A stretch of 8,416 nucleotides of DNA from Acidimicrobiales bacterium (GTDB taxonomy: Bacteria > Actinomycetota > Acidimicrobiia > Acidimicrobiales > VFJN01): assembly GCA_016936035.1 (NCBI GenBank), contig JAFGPU010000535.1:1-8416 (forward strand), read 5' to 3'. The notes under the pieces were generated by a model, which did not search any database, was not told where the DNA came from, and saw only the letters and a list, made by a program, of their open reading frames with translations. Position 1 is the first letter of the stretch. Every line of letters starts with the position of its first letter. The position numbers and the translations under genes are program-made. Positions 1 through 6,251 of this stretch are shown piece by piece.

Positions 1-17
1 GTGACGTCGTCGGCCAT
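1..17 (-). CDS. 5' end of a leftward gene, cut by the window edge
   Basis: On the minus strand an ATG at 17-15 opens a frame reading M-A-D-D-V-T to the edge. It is preceded by a strong Shine-Dalgarno-like AGGGGAGA (minus strand, 30-23) five bases from the ATG. Only five to six codons are visible, so no function can be given. It is transcribed divergently from the livG operon, and the inverted repeat at 47-69 lies between the two starts. That arrangement is typical of a local regulator, or of a second target gene of the same regulator, but this is inference from layout only. A chance ATG after a purine-rich stretch remains possible. Confidence 0.45.
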
Positions 18-46
18 GTCGATCTCCCCTCGTCACTGCCGTCGTG

Positions 47-69
47 GCATCTGACAGCGTGTCAGATGC
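47..69. promoter_or_regulatory. perfect 10-bp inverted repeat, probable repressor operator
   Basis: The arms GCATCTGACA (47-56) and TGTCAGATGC (60-69) are exact reverse complements around a GCG spacer. The site lies in the 163-bp gap (18-180) between the leftward start at 17 and the rightward small ORF at 181. Its 23-bp dyad symmetry and short spacer fit a TetR- or GntR-type dimer site; TetR regulators commonly control acyl-CoA and transport genes in actinobacteria. CTGACA in either arm resembles a -35 box, and TAGCAT on the minus strand (71-66) fits a TANNNT -10 box overlapping the right arm. These promoter calls are weak. The rest of the gap (70-166) shows nothing further that I can name. 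An RNA hairpin is an alternative, but no T-run follows on either strand. Confidence 0.55.
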
Positions 70-180
70 TAGTTCTCTGATGCGTCCGGCCGTCGCGGCG
101 GGGCAGGGCCCTCGAATCGCCGTTCGACCCAGCGAGCTATCATTCACGGGACCGAAGCTGGGGCCCAGGGGGACTTCGAC

Positions 181-318
181 GTGAGCGCCGAGACCGATCC
201 CGAAGCGTGGCACGACCGGCGCCTGCCCGTGGCCGGCGTGCTGGTCCCGGCATCCGGCGCGCGGGTCCTGCCCGGCGACGAGCAGCGCAGCACCACCGTC
301 GCTGGGGGCCTCCGGTGA
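181..318 (+). CDS. small ORF of 45 residues, translationally coupled to livG
   Basis: GTG at 181 follows a good ribosome binding site, AGGGGG at 167-172, eight bases upstream. The frame ends at TGA 316-318, inside the GTG start of livG at 315, giving the GTGA four-base overlap of coupled genes. The codons look truly coding: about 41 of 45 third positions are G or C, against about 60% at second positions. The frame has no start codon further upstream before the stop at 70-72. The product begins M-S-A-E-T-D-P-E-A-W, has no obvious membrane segment or cysteine, and I do not recognise it. It may be a small accessory protein of the transporter, a translated leader that sets livG translation, or the remnant of a longer gene. 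Confidence 0.45.
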   Translation: MSAETDPEAWHDRRLPVAGVLVPASGARVLPGDEQRSTTVAGGLR

Positions 319-1067
319 CGCTGGCCGTCGACGGCGTCACCAAGCGGTATGGCGGCATCATCGCGCTCGAGGACGTGTCGCTGACGGTGGGGGCGGGCGA
401 GGTCGTCGGGTTGATCGGACCCAACGGCGCCGGCAAGACCACCTTGTTCGACATCGTCTCCGGCGTGCAGGCCCCGAGCGCGGGCACCGTCAGGCTCGAC
501 GGGCGCGCCATCACCACGACGTCGCCCGAACGCCGGGCGCGGGCGGGCATCCGGCGCACGTTCCAGCGGGTGCAGCTCTACGGGCACCTGTCGGTCGAGG
601 ACAACATCCTGACCGCCACCGAGTGGCGGGGCGGCGGGGGTGGCCTGCTCGCCGACCTGGTCGGCGCGCCCACCCGGGCTCGTCGCGAGCGCGAGCGCCG
701 CGCGCGGGTGGCGAGCGTGATGGAGGCCGTCGGCATCGCCGACCTGGCGCCGCTGCCGGCCGGATCGCTGCCGATCGGTCAGGCCCGCCTCGTCGAGCTG
801 GCCCGCGCCGTCGTCGACGAGCCCCGGGTGCTGCTGCTCGACGAGCCCGCCTCGGGGCTCGCCGACCACGAGGCCGAGCGCTTCGCCGCGCAGGTGGCCC
901 GGCTGCGCGCCAGCGACGTGGCGGTCGTGCTCGTCGAGCACGACGTGGGCTTCGTGATGGGCCAGTGCGACCGGGTCGTCGTCCTCGACCTGGGCCGGGT
1001 GCTGGCCGAGGGCTCGCCGACCGAGATCCAGCAGCATCCGGCGGTCCGCGCCGCCTACCTGGGCTGA
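315..1067 (+). CDS. livG: branched-chain amino acid-type ABC transporter ATP-binding protein LivG
   Basis: This cytoplasmic ATPase of 250 residues energises a Liv (HAAT) family importer. From GTG 315 it shows Walker A GPNGAGKT (residues 35-42), Q-loop Gln84 in RTFQRVQLYG, signature LPIGQ (152-156), Walker B LLLDEP (173-178, catalytic Glu177) and H-loop His209 in VLVEHD. The FQ-QLY stretch, the RLVELARA sequence after the signature and the C-terminal AAYLG are LivG-like, and the length is normal. I chose GTG 315 because the protein then begins like other LivG proteins, GGGGG lies six bases upstream, and it overlaps the preceding small ORF by GTGA. The same frame stays open upstream to 207, but that stretch is Arg/Pro-rich and is out-of-frame reading of the small ORF. 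The signature has Pro where most ABC proteins have Ser. The partner is the fused LivHMF, 17 bp downstream. Confidence 0.93.
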   Translation: MTLAVDGVTKRYGGIIALEDVSLTVGAGEVVGLIGPNGAGKTTLFDIVSGVQAPSAGTVRLDGRAITTTSPERRARAGIRRTFQRVQLYGHLSVEDNILTATEWRGGGGGLLADLVGAPTRARRERERRARVASVMEAVGIADLAPLPAGSLPIGQARLVELARAVVDEPRVLLLDEPASGLADHEAERFAAQVARLRASDVAVVLVEHDVGFVMGQCDRVVVLDLGRVLAEGSPTEIQQHPAVRAAYLG

Positions 1068-1084
1068 CCCCGGAGGGACAGAGC

Positions 1085-3928
1085 GTGCAGGAGCTCCTGA
1101 GACTGGTCGTCCCCGGCGTCGTGGCCGGTGGCCTCTACGCCATGCTCGCCGCGGGCGTGGTGCTGACGTACCAGACGTCGGGCATCTTCAACTTCGCCCA
1201 CGGGGCCGTCGCGTTCGCCACGGCGTTCCTCTTCTTCCAGCTCGACACCGGCCTCGGCTGGCCGGTGTGGCTGGCGGCGCTCGTGTCCATCGTGATCTTC
1301 GCGCCCCTGCTGGGGCTGGCGCTCGACCGGGTGATCTTCCGGCGCATCGCCGGCGCGCCCGTGGTGGTGAAGCTGGTGGTGCCGCTCGCGCTGCTGGTCG
1401 TCATCCCTGCCGCCTGCCTGTTCGTCGTCGACCGCCTCAACGAGTGGGTCGACGCCGGGCTGCCCACCCAGGACCAGATCCTCGCCATCCCCGGCCTCGG
1501 CCCCAGCCCCAAGACCACCTGGCGGTTCCAGGGACCTCTCGACGGGGTGCTCATCGACTCCAACCAGGTCATCATCCTGGCCGCCGCCCTGCTGTGCTCG
1601 GTCGGCCTGTGGGTGCTGCTGCGGCACACGGCCCTGGGCCTGCACATGCGGGCCGTCGTCGACCGGCGGTCGCTGGCCGGGCTGCGGGGCGTCGACGCCG
1701 ACCGCACCTCGGCCTACTCGTGGGTGATCGGTTCGTTCCTTGCCGGCCTCGCCGGCGTGCTCATGGCGCCGATCTTCACGCTCAACCCGCCGTCGTTCAC
1801 CACCGCGGTGCTGGTGTCGTCGGGCGCGGTCGTGCTCGCCCGCTTCCGGTCGATCCCCGTCGCCCTGCTCGGCGGCCTGCTGCTCGGCGTGGTGCAGAAC
1901 CTGGTGGCCGGGTACGCGGACGTCGCGCGCAGCATCAGCGGCTTCCGCACGTCGGTGCCGTTCATCGTGCTGTTCGTGCTGCTGTTCTTCTTCGGGTCCG
2001 ACCGGTCGCGCCGGGCGGGCGTGGGCGCCGACACCGGGGCCGCGCCGCCGCCCGAAACCGGCTCGGTGCGGCGCAAGGCCGTCGTGTGGGGCGTGTGGAC
2101 GGGCGTGCTGCTGGGGTACGTGTTCCTGTTCGCCGACGACTACTGGCGGTCGCTCATCGCCCGGGGCCTGGCGTTGGGGCTGGTGCTGCTGTCGTTCACG
2201 ATCGTGACCGGCATCGGGGGCATGGTCAGCCTGGCCCAGGCGGCGTTCGTGACGGTCGCCGGGTTCACCGCCGGGTGGGCGCTCAGCCACGGATGGCCGT
2301 TCCTGCTGGCCCTCGCCGCCGGCACGCTGGTGGCGGCGGTCGTGGGTGCGATCGTCTCGCTGCCCGCCCGGCGTCTCGGCGGCCTGCCCCTCGCGCTGTC
2401 GACCATGGCCCTGGCCTTCATCGGTCAGCACCTGGTCTTCCAGCTCGACAGCGTGTCGAACGCCGATCGCGGCGGCTGGCGGGTGCCGCCCCCGACGATC
2501 GGGCCGTTCGACTTCGCCGACCGCACCACCATGATCGTCGGCCTCGTCGTCCTGTCGGCCGTGGCCTGCCGCCTGGTGCACAACCTCACCGTCTCCGCGT
2601 CCGGCCGGGCGATGATCGCCCTGCGCTCGACCGAGCCCGGCGCGGTCACCTCCGGCATCCGCTCGGGGCAGACCAAGGTCGCCGTGTTCGCCCTCTCCGC
2701 GGCGATGGCCGGCTTCGGCGGGGTGCTGCTGGTGTCGACGACGGGGCGGGTGTCGAGCCTCGACTTCCCGACCGAGGTCGGGTTCTTCTGGTTGACCTCC
2801 GCCGTGGTGTTCGGCATCCGCCGGCCGGCGGGCGCCGTGCTGGCCGGCCTGGCCACCGCGGTCAGCCCGGAGGTGTTCGGCTGGGTGAGCGACGGCGCCC
2901 TGCTGCCGCAGCTGATGTTCGGGTTGGCGGCGGTCAACCTGGCGCAGAACCCCGACGGCATCCTCGCCATCGCGGCCGATGCCCGGCGTGCGCGGTCCCG
3001 GCGGACGGCCGAGCGTCGGGCACGGTCCGACCGGGGGCTGGCCCCAGCCATCACCGAGCCCGGTCCCGAACCGGTCGCTGAGGGCGCCGCCGCAACCGTC
3101 ACCGGCGACGGCGCCGCCAGCGACGGTACGGGCGGTGACGATGCCGGCACCACGGCGGTGATCGACGTCCGGGGCCGCACCGCCGGCGCGGGGGCGGACG
3201 CCGAGGTCGCGCTCGAGCTCGTCGGCGTGCGCGCCGGCCACGGCGACGTCGAGGTCGTCCACGGCGTCGACCTCGTGATCGCCAGGGGCACGGTCACCGC
3301 GCTCATCGGCGCCAACGGCGCCGGCAAGTCGACCTTGTGCTGCGTCGTCGCCGGGCTCGTGACGCCGAGCGCCGGCGTCGTGCGGTTGGACGGGGCCGAC
3401 GTCACCGACCTGCCCCCGCACCGACGTGTCGCGCAGGGCGCGTTCCTCATCCCCGAGGGTCGCGGCATCTTCCCGGCCCTGACCGTCGACGAGAACCTGG
3501 CCATGTGGCTCGTGTCGCCGGGCGAACGGGACGCGGCCTACGAGCGGTTCCCCGCCCTGGCGGGACGGCGTGCCCAGGCCGCCGGGTCGCTGTCGGGCGG
3601 TGAGCAGCAGATGCTGGCCCTGGCGCCCGCCCTGGTGCGCCCGCCGCTGCTGCTCGTGGTCGACGAGCCGTCGCTGGGGTTGGCGCCGCTGGTGGTCACC
3701 GAGGTCTACGACGCGCTGCGTGAGCTGCGCGACCGAGGCACGGCGGTGATGCTGGTGGAGGAGAAGGCCAACGACGTGCTGGCGCTGGCCGACACCGTGG
3801 CCTTCCTCCGGGTGGGGCACGTCGCCTGGGCCGCACCTGCGGCCGAGGTGGACGAGGCCCGCCTGGTCGAGTCGTACCTGGGCATCCAGTCCGGTGAGCC
3901 GGTCGACTCCCGACCGGCACGGGCGTGA
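1085..3928 (+). CDS. livHMF: LivH-LivM-LivF fusion: two ABC permease domains plus ATPase in one chain
   Basis: This is a 947-residue inner-membrane protein of a Liv-type importer. GTG 1085 follows GGAGGG (1072-1077) by seven bases. Residues about 1-305 are a LivH permease (start GGLYAMLAAG, then GIFNFAHGAV). Residues about 330-630 are a LivM permease (VTGIGGMVSLAQAAF, EKA-like loop SGRAMIALRSTEPGA, end NPDGILA). Residues about 631-705 are a polar Ala/Gly/Asp-rich linker. Residues about 706-947 are LivF: Walker A GANGAGKS (742-749), IPEGRGIF at the Q-loop (789-796), signature LSGGE (836-840), Walker B VVDEP with Glu861, and Glu893 at the H-loop (LVEEK). These parts are separate genes in the classic liv operon; the frame here is uninterrupted, with no frameshift. 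LivG upstream would supply the second ATPase. No binding protein is encoded nearby, so the substrate is open; the adjacent acyl-CoA ligase suggests a carboxylic acid rather than leucine. Confidence 0.93.
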   Translation: MQELLRLVVPGVVAGGLYAMLAAGVVLTYQTSGIFNFAHGAVAFATAFLFFQLDTGLGWPVWLAALVSIVIFAPLLGLALDRVIFRRIAGAPVVVKLVVPLALLVVIPAACLFVVDRLNEWVDAGLPTQDQILAIPGLGPSPKTTWRFQGPLDGVLIDSNQVIILAAALLCSVGLWVLLRHTALGLHMRAVVDRRSLAGLRGVDADRTSAYSWVIGSFLAGLAGVLMAPIFTLNPPSFTTAVLVSSGAVVLARFRSIPVALLGGLLLGVVQNLVAGYADVARSISGFRTSVPFIVLFVLLFFFGSDRSRRAGVGADTGAAPPPETGSVRRKAVVWGVWTGVLLGYVFLFADDYWRSLIARGLALGLVLLSFTIVTGIGGMVSLAQAAFVTVAGFTAGWALSHGWPFLLALAAGTLVAAVVGAIVSLPARRLGGLPLALSTMALAFIGQHLVFQLDSVSNADRGGWRVPPPTIGPFDFADRTTMIVGLVVLSAVACRLVHNLTVSASGRAMIALRSTEPGAVTSGIRSGQTKVAVFALSAAMAGFGGVLLVSTTGRVSSLDFPTEVGFFWLTSAVVFGIRRPAGAVLAGLATAVSPEVFGWVSDGALLPQLMFGLAAVNLAQNPDGILAIAADARRARSRRTAERRARSDRGLAPAITEPGPEPVAEGAAATVTGDGAASDGTGGDDAGTTAVIDVRGRTAGAGADAEVALELVGVRAGHGDVEVVHGVDLVIARGTVTALIGANGAGKSTLCCVVAGLVTPSAGVVRLDGADVTDLPPHRRVAQGAFLIPEGRGIFPALTVDENLAMWLVSPGERDAAYERFPALAGRRAQAAGSLSGGEQQMLALAPALVRPPLLLVVDEPSLGLAPLVVTEVYDALRELRDRGTAVMLVEEKANDVLALADTVAFLRVGHVAWAAPAAEVDEARLVESYLGIQSGEPVDSRPARA

Positions 3929-3948
3929 GCGTCGGAGGGCGCGGAATC

Positions 3949-5592
3949 GTGGCGAGCAGCGTGTGGATCAGCGGAGCGCAGCAGACGGTCGTGGGGCTGC
4001 TCGAGCAGCGACTCGAGCACGACCCCGACGGCGAGTACCTCGACGTGTGCGGCACCCGGGTCACCGCCGCCCAGGTGGCCGCGACCGCCAACCGGTTGGC
4101 GAACGCGCTGGCCGATCTGGGGGTGCGCCCCGGCGATCGGGTCGCCACGCTGGTCGAGAACTCGGCCGAGGCGATGCTGGCCTGGTGGGGCATCGTGCGC
4201 GGGGGCGCCGTCGCGGTGCCGATCAACACGGCCTACAAGGGTGAGTACCTGCGCCACCAGCTCACCGACTCGGGGTCGCGGGTGCTCGTCGTCGAGGCAT
4301 CGCTGGTCGACCGGGCCGCGCGGGTCGTGGGCCAGACGCCCGACCTCGGCCACGTCATCGTCATCGGTGACGTCGACAGCGCCCCCGGCGCCGCGCTGCC
4401 GGGCGTGGCGACCCACGCATGGGACGACGTGCTCACCGGCGACGACGCACCGCCCGCGGTGTCGGTCCGGCCCGCCGACCTGGCCACGTTCATCTACACC
4501 GGCGGCACCACCGGCCCCTCGAAGGGCTGCATGCTCAGCCACAACTACCACGAGGCCCTCGCCCGCCAGATCGGCATCTGCTGGCAGCGCACCGCGGACG
4601 ACGTCGTGTGGACGCCGCTACCCCTGTTCCATTTCAACGCCATCGTCACCGCGGTGCTGGGCCCGCTCGTCTACGGCGGGCGCTCGGCCATCTACCGCCG
4701 GTTCTCGGTGTCGAACTTCTGGCCCGAGATGAACCGGGTGGGCGCGACGATCACGTCGACGTTGGGCACCATGGCCTACCTGCTGGCCCACGACGTCGAC
4801 CGGCCGGAGATGCCGCGCTCGGGGGCACCCGAGGCCAACACGACCCTGCGCCTGATCGGTGCGGCGCCCCTGCCGGTCGAGGTCGACTCGATCATCCGCG
4901 AGCGGTTCGGCGTCGACACGTTCAGCGGCGCCTACGGCACCACCGAGGCCAGCCTCGTGTCGTGGCAGCCCCCGGGGGTGCGCAACAAGCCCAACGGCGC
5001 CGGGGTGATCAACGACGAGTACTTCGACGTGCGCATCTTCGACGACGACGACAACGAGCTGCCCCGGGGCACCGAGGGCGAGATCGTGTTGCGGCCCAAG
5101 CGCCCGCACACGATGTTCGAGGGCTACTGGGGGCGGCCCGAGGCGACGGTCGAGACCAGCCGCAACTGGTGGTACCACACGGGTGACATCGGACGGATCG
5201 ACGACGAGGACTACCTGTTCTTCGTCGACCGCAAGGCCGACTACCTGCGGCGGCGGGGCGAGAACATCTCGAGCTTCGAGGTCGAGCGCATCCTCATGGG
5301 CCACGGCGCCCTCGCGGACGTGGCCGTCCACGCGGTGCCGAGCGACCTGACCGAGGACGACCTCAAGATCACCGCCACCCTCGCCGAGGGTGCGGCGCTC
5401 ACCGAGGAGGAGCTGTTCCGGTGGTGCATCGACGAGCTGCCCTACTTCGCCCTGCCCCGCTACATCGAGTTCCGCCGCGAGCTGCCCCGCAGCCCCGTGG
5501 GGCGCGTCCTCAAGCGCGACCTGCGTGACGAAGGGGTGGGCGCGGGCACCTGGGACGCCGAGGCGTCGGGCATCACCTACGACAAGCGCTGA
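3949..5592 (+). CDS. AMP-forming acyl-CoA synthetase (ATP-dependent acyl-CoA ligase)
   Basis: This enzyme of the ANL superfamily joins a carboxylic acid to CoA through an acyl-adenylate. Motifs in order, numbered from GTG 3949 (547 residues, normal for the family): P-loop YTGGTTGPSKG (183-193), TPLPLFHFNA, GAYGTTE (327-333), YHTGD with Asp413, the DRKADYLRRRGENIS hinge (from Asp427), and the C-terminal PRSPVGRVLK with catalytic Lys522. The set is complete, so it should be active. The opening sequence resembles CaiC-like crotonobetaine/carnitine-CoA ligases, but ANL substrates cannot be read reliably from motifs. Two starts compete. GTG 3925 overlaps the livHMF stop by GTGA but lacks a ribosome binding site. 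GTG 3949 has GGAGGG (3934-3939) nine bases upstream and is preferred. Being last in the transporter operon suggests it activates the imported acid. Confidence 0.93.
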   Translation: MASSVWISGAQQTVVGLLEQRLEHDPDGEYLDVCGTRVTAAQVAATANRLANALADLGVRPGDRVATLVENSAEAMLAWWGIVRGGAVAVPINTAYKGEYLRHQLTDSGSRVLVVEASLVDRAARVVGQTPDLGHVIVIGDVDSAPGAALPGVATHAWDDVLTGDDAPPAVSVRPADLATFIYTGGTTGPSKGCMLSHNYHEALARQIGICWQRTADDVVWTPLPLFHFNAIVTAVLGPLVYGGRSAIYRRFSVSNFWPEMNRVGATITSTLGTMAYLLAHDVDRPEMPRSGAPEANTTLRLIGAAPLPVEVDSIIRERFGVDTFSGAYGTTEASLVSWQPPGVRNKPNGAGVINDEYFDVRIFDDDDNELPRGTEGEIVLRPKRPHTMFEGYWGRPEATVETSRNWWYHTGDIGRIDDEDYLFFVDRKADYLRRRGENISSFEVERILMGHGALADVAVHAVPSDLTEDDLKITATLAEGAALTEEELFRWCIDELPYFALPRYIEFRRELPRSPVGRVLKRDLRDEGVGAGTWDAEASGITYDKR

Positions 5593-5593
5593 T

Positions 5594-5624
5594 CGGGCGC
5601 AGGCCCGGCGGTTCAGGCCGCCGG
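5594..5624. terminator. overlapping GC-rich hairpins between convergent genes
   Basis: Two perfect stems sit at the junction where the acyl-CoA ligase (stop 5590-5592) meets the leftward membrane-protein gene (stop 5615-5613). The first is CGGGC (5594-5598) with GCCCG (5603-5607) and a GCAG loop. The second is CCGGCGG (5605-5611) with CCGCCGG (5618-5624) and a six-base loop. They share three bases, so they are alternative folds. There is no T-tract on either side, as is common for actinobacterial terminators. A bidirectional terminator is the natural reading. The second stem lies partly in the last codons of the leftward gene, so part of the pairing could be a by-product of GC-rich coding sequence. 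Confidence 0.4.
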
Positions 5625-6203
5625 CGTGAGCTTGCGCTTGGCCCTGCGCTTCGCCTCGGCCTTGGCCTTGCGCTTGGCTTCGGCCTTGGCCTTGCGCTTC
5701 GCCTGGGCCTTGGCGGAGGACGCCGAGGCGCCCTTGTTCGTCGCCTTCGGCTGGTCCTTGCCCTTGGCCTTCTTCGCTCTGCGCTTGCGGCGGCGGTCAC
5801 CCAGGCCGTCGAGCGTGAGCGCGGAGCCGATGGCGAGCAGCCAGACGTCCTTGGCCAAGGGCGTGCCCTGCTCGGTCGGTTTCAGGCTGCCCTCCTCGCG
5901 TGCCCCGGGGCTGTTGAGGTAGAGGCGGCCGAGCATGCCTCCGAAGGTGGTGAGGGCCATGCCGGCCACCGCTGTCGGCACGACGGGGGTCAGGAGCAGG
6001 GCGCCGACCGCGATCTCGCCCGTCGACAGCATCTTGACGAACGTGTCGGGCGGGGTGCTCTCCAGCTCCGGGTAGGCGGCGACGGCGAAGCCGTGGAGAC
6101 CTTTGGCGGTTTCCTCGTCGGCGCCCCGCTTCGAGAGCCCGGAGTTCAGGATGTACGCGCCGGTCGCGAGCCGGACGGGGATGTGCCAAGCCTTGAGCGC
6201 CAT
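5613..6203 (-). CDS. DoxX-like membrane protein with a long basic Lys/Ala-rich tail
   Basis: A 196-residue protein. Residues about 5-22, 58-80, 83-96 and 118-135 are hydrophobic, giving a small four-helix membrane domain of the DoxX-like type found in actinobacteria; features include LATGAYILNSGLSKRG near the start, a GEIAVGALLL helix and GTPLAKDVWLLAIG. Its biochemical role is not known to me. Residues 137-191 are a soluble tail with 27 Lys/Arg and only three acidic residues. The tail includes three 8-residue units of the AKAEAKRK type (164-187), like the C-terminal tails of actinobacterial HU or histone H1-like proteins. ATG 6203 is chosen because conserved-looking sequence begins there and GGGGAA lies ten bases upstream; a TTG at 6236 would add eleven unremarkable residues. 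It lies 48 bp after the DUF664 gene on the same strand, so the two may be co-transcribed. Confidence 0.83.
   Translation of the reverse strand: MALKAWHIPVRLATGAYILNSGLSKRGADEETAKGLHGFAVAAYPELESTPPDTFVKMLSTGEIAVGALLLTPVVPTAVAGMALTTFGGMLGRLYLNSPGAREEGSLKPTEQGTPLAKDVWLLAIGSALTLDGLGDRRRKRRAKKAKGKDQPKATNKGASASSAKAQAKRKAKAEAKRKAKAEAKRRAKRKLTPAA
5641..5712. repeat. 3 x 24-bp imperfect tandem repeat inside the basic tail
   Basis: Three head-to-tail 24-base units occupy 5641-5664, 5665-5688 and 5689-5712. On the plus strand each has the pattern GCCYTGCGCTTSGCYTSGGC followed by CTTG. They encode the 8-residue units AKAQAKRK, AKAEAKRK and AKAEAKRR of the membrane protein's tail. The units differ at only a few bases, so they probably arose by slippage or recombination, and copy number may vary between strains. 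The flanking tail (5615-5640 and 5713-5795) has the same composition but is not in register. Confidence 0.85.
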
Positions 6204-6225
6204 GTGTTCAACGTTCCCCGTCGAT

Positions 6226-6241
6226 CGTGGTGTCAACCACG
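6226..6241. other. 6-bp inverted repeat between two leftward genes
   Basis: CGTGGT (6226-6231) and ACCACG (6236-6241) pair perfectly around a GTCA loop. They lie between the end of the DUF664 gene (6252) and the start of the membrane-protein gene (6203). As RNA this would be a short stem in the 48-bp spacer, possibly tuning read-through or marking a processing site; as DNA it could be a weak protein site. The minus strand also reads TTGACA here (6236-6231), but no -10 box sits at the right distance. A short stem like this can occur by chance in GC-rich DNA. Confidence 0.25.
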
Positions 6242-6251
6242 GACGGGCGGC

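Noticed and set aside
207..314. Upstream extension of LivG to 207
   Set aside because: The 36 extra residues are Arg/Pro/Ala-rich, out-of-frame reading of the small ORF. GTG 315 gives a normal LivG N-terminus and coupled overlap.
144..1037. A 297-codon minus-strand frame opposite the small ORF and livG
   Set aside because: Low-complexity antisense shadow of livG; no start signal and no recognisable motif.
623..1084. Upstream extension of the LivHMF frame into livG
   Set aside because: This is an Arg/Gly/Pro-rich out-of-frame reading of livG. GTG 1085 with GGAGGG upstream starts exactly at the LivH N-terminus.
2425..3504. A 359-codon minus-strand frame opposite the LivM-LivF region
   Set aside because: Ser/Thr/Arg/Pro-rich shadow with no motif; the opposite strand encodes Walker A and LivM motifs.
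1055..3820. A 921-codon open frame on the minus strand opposite the LivHMF fusion
   Set aside because: Its translation is rich in His, Gln, Arg, Gly and Asp without any domain, as expected from the antisense of G/C-ending codons. The plus strand carries clear transporter motifs throughout.
6231..6236. TTGACA on the minus strand as a promoter for the membrane-protein gene
   Set aside because: No -10-like hexamer occurs 15-19 bases downstream (the region reads CGTTGAAC), so the match is probably chance or part of the hairpin.
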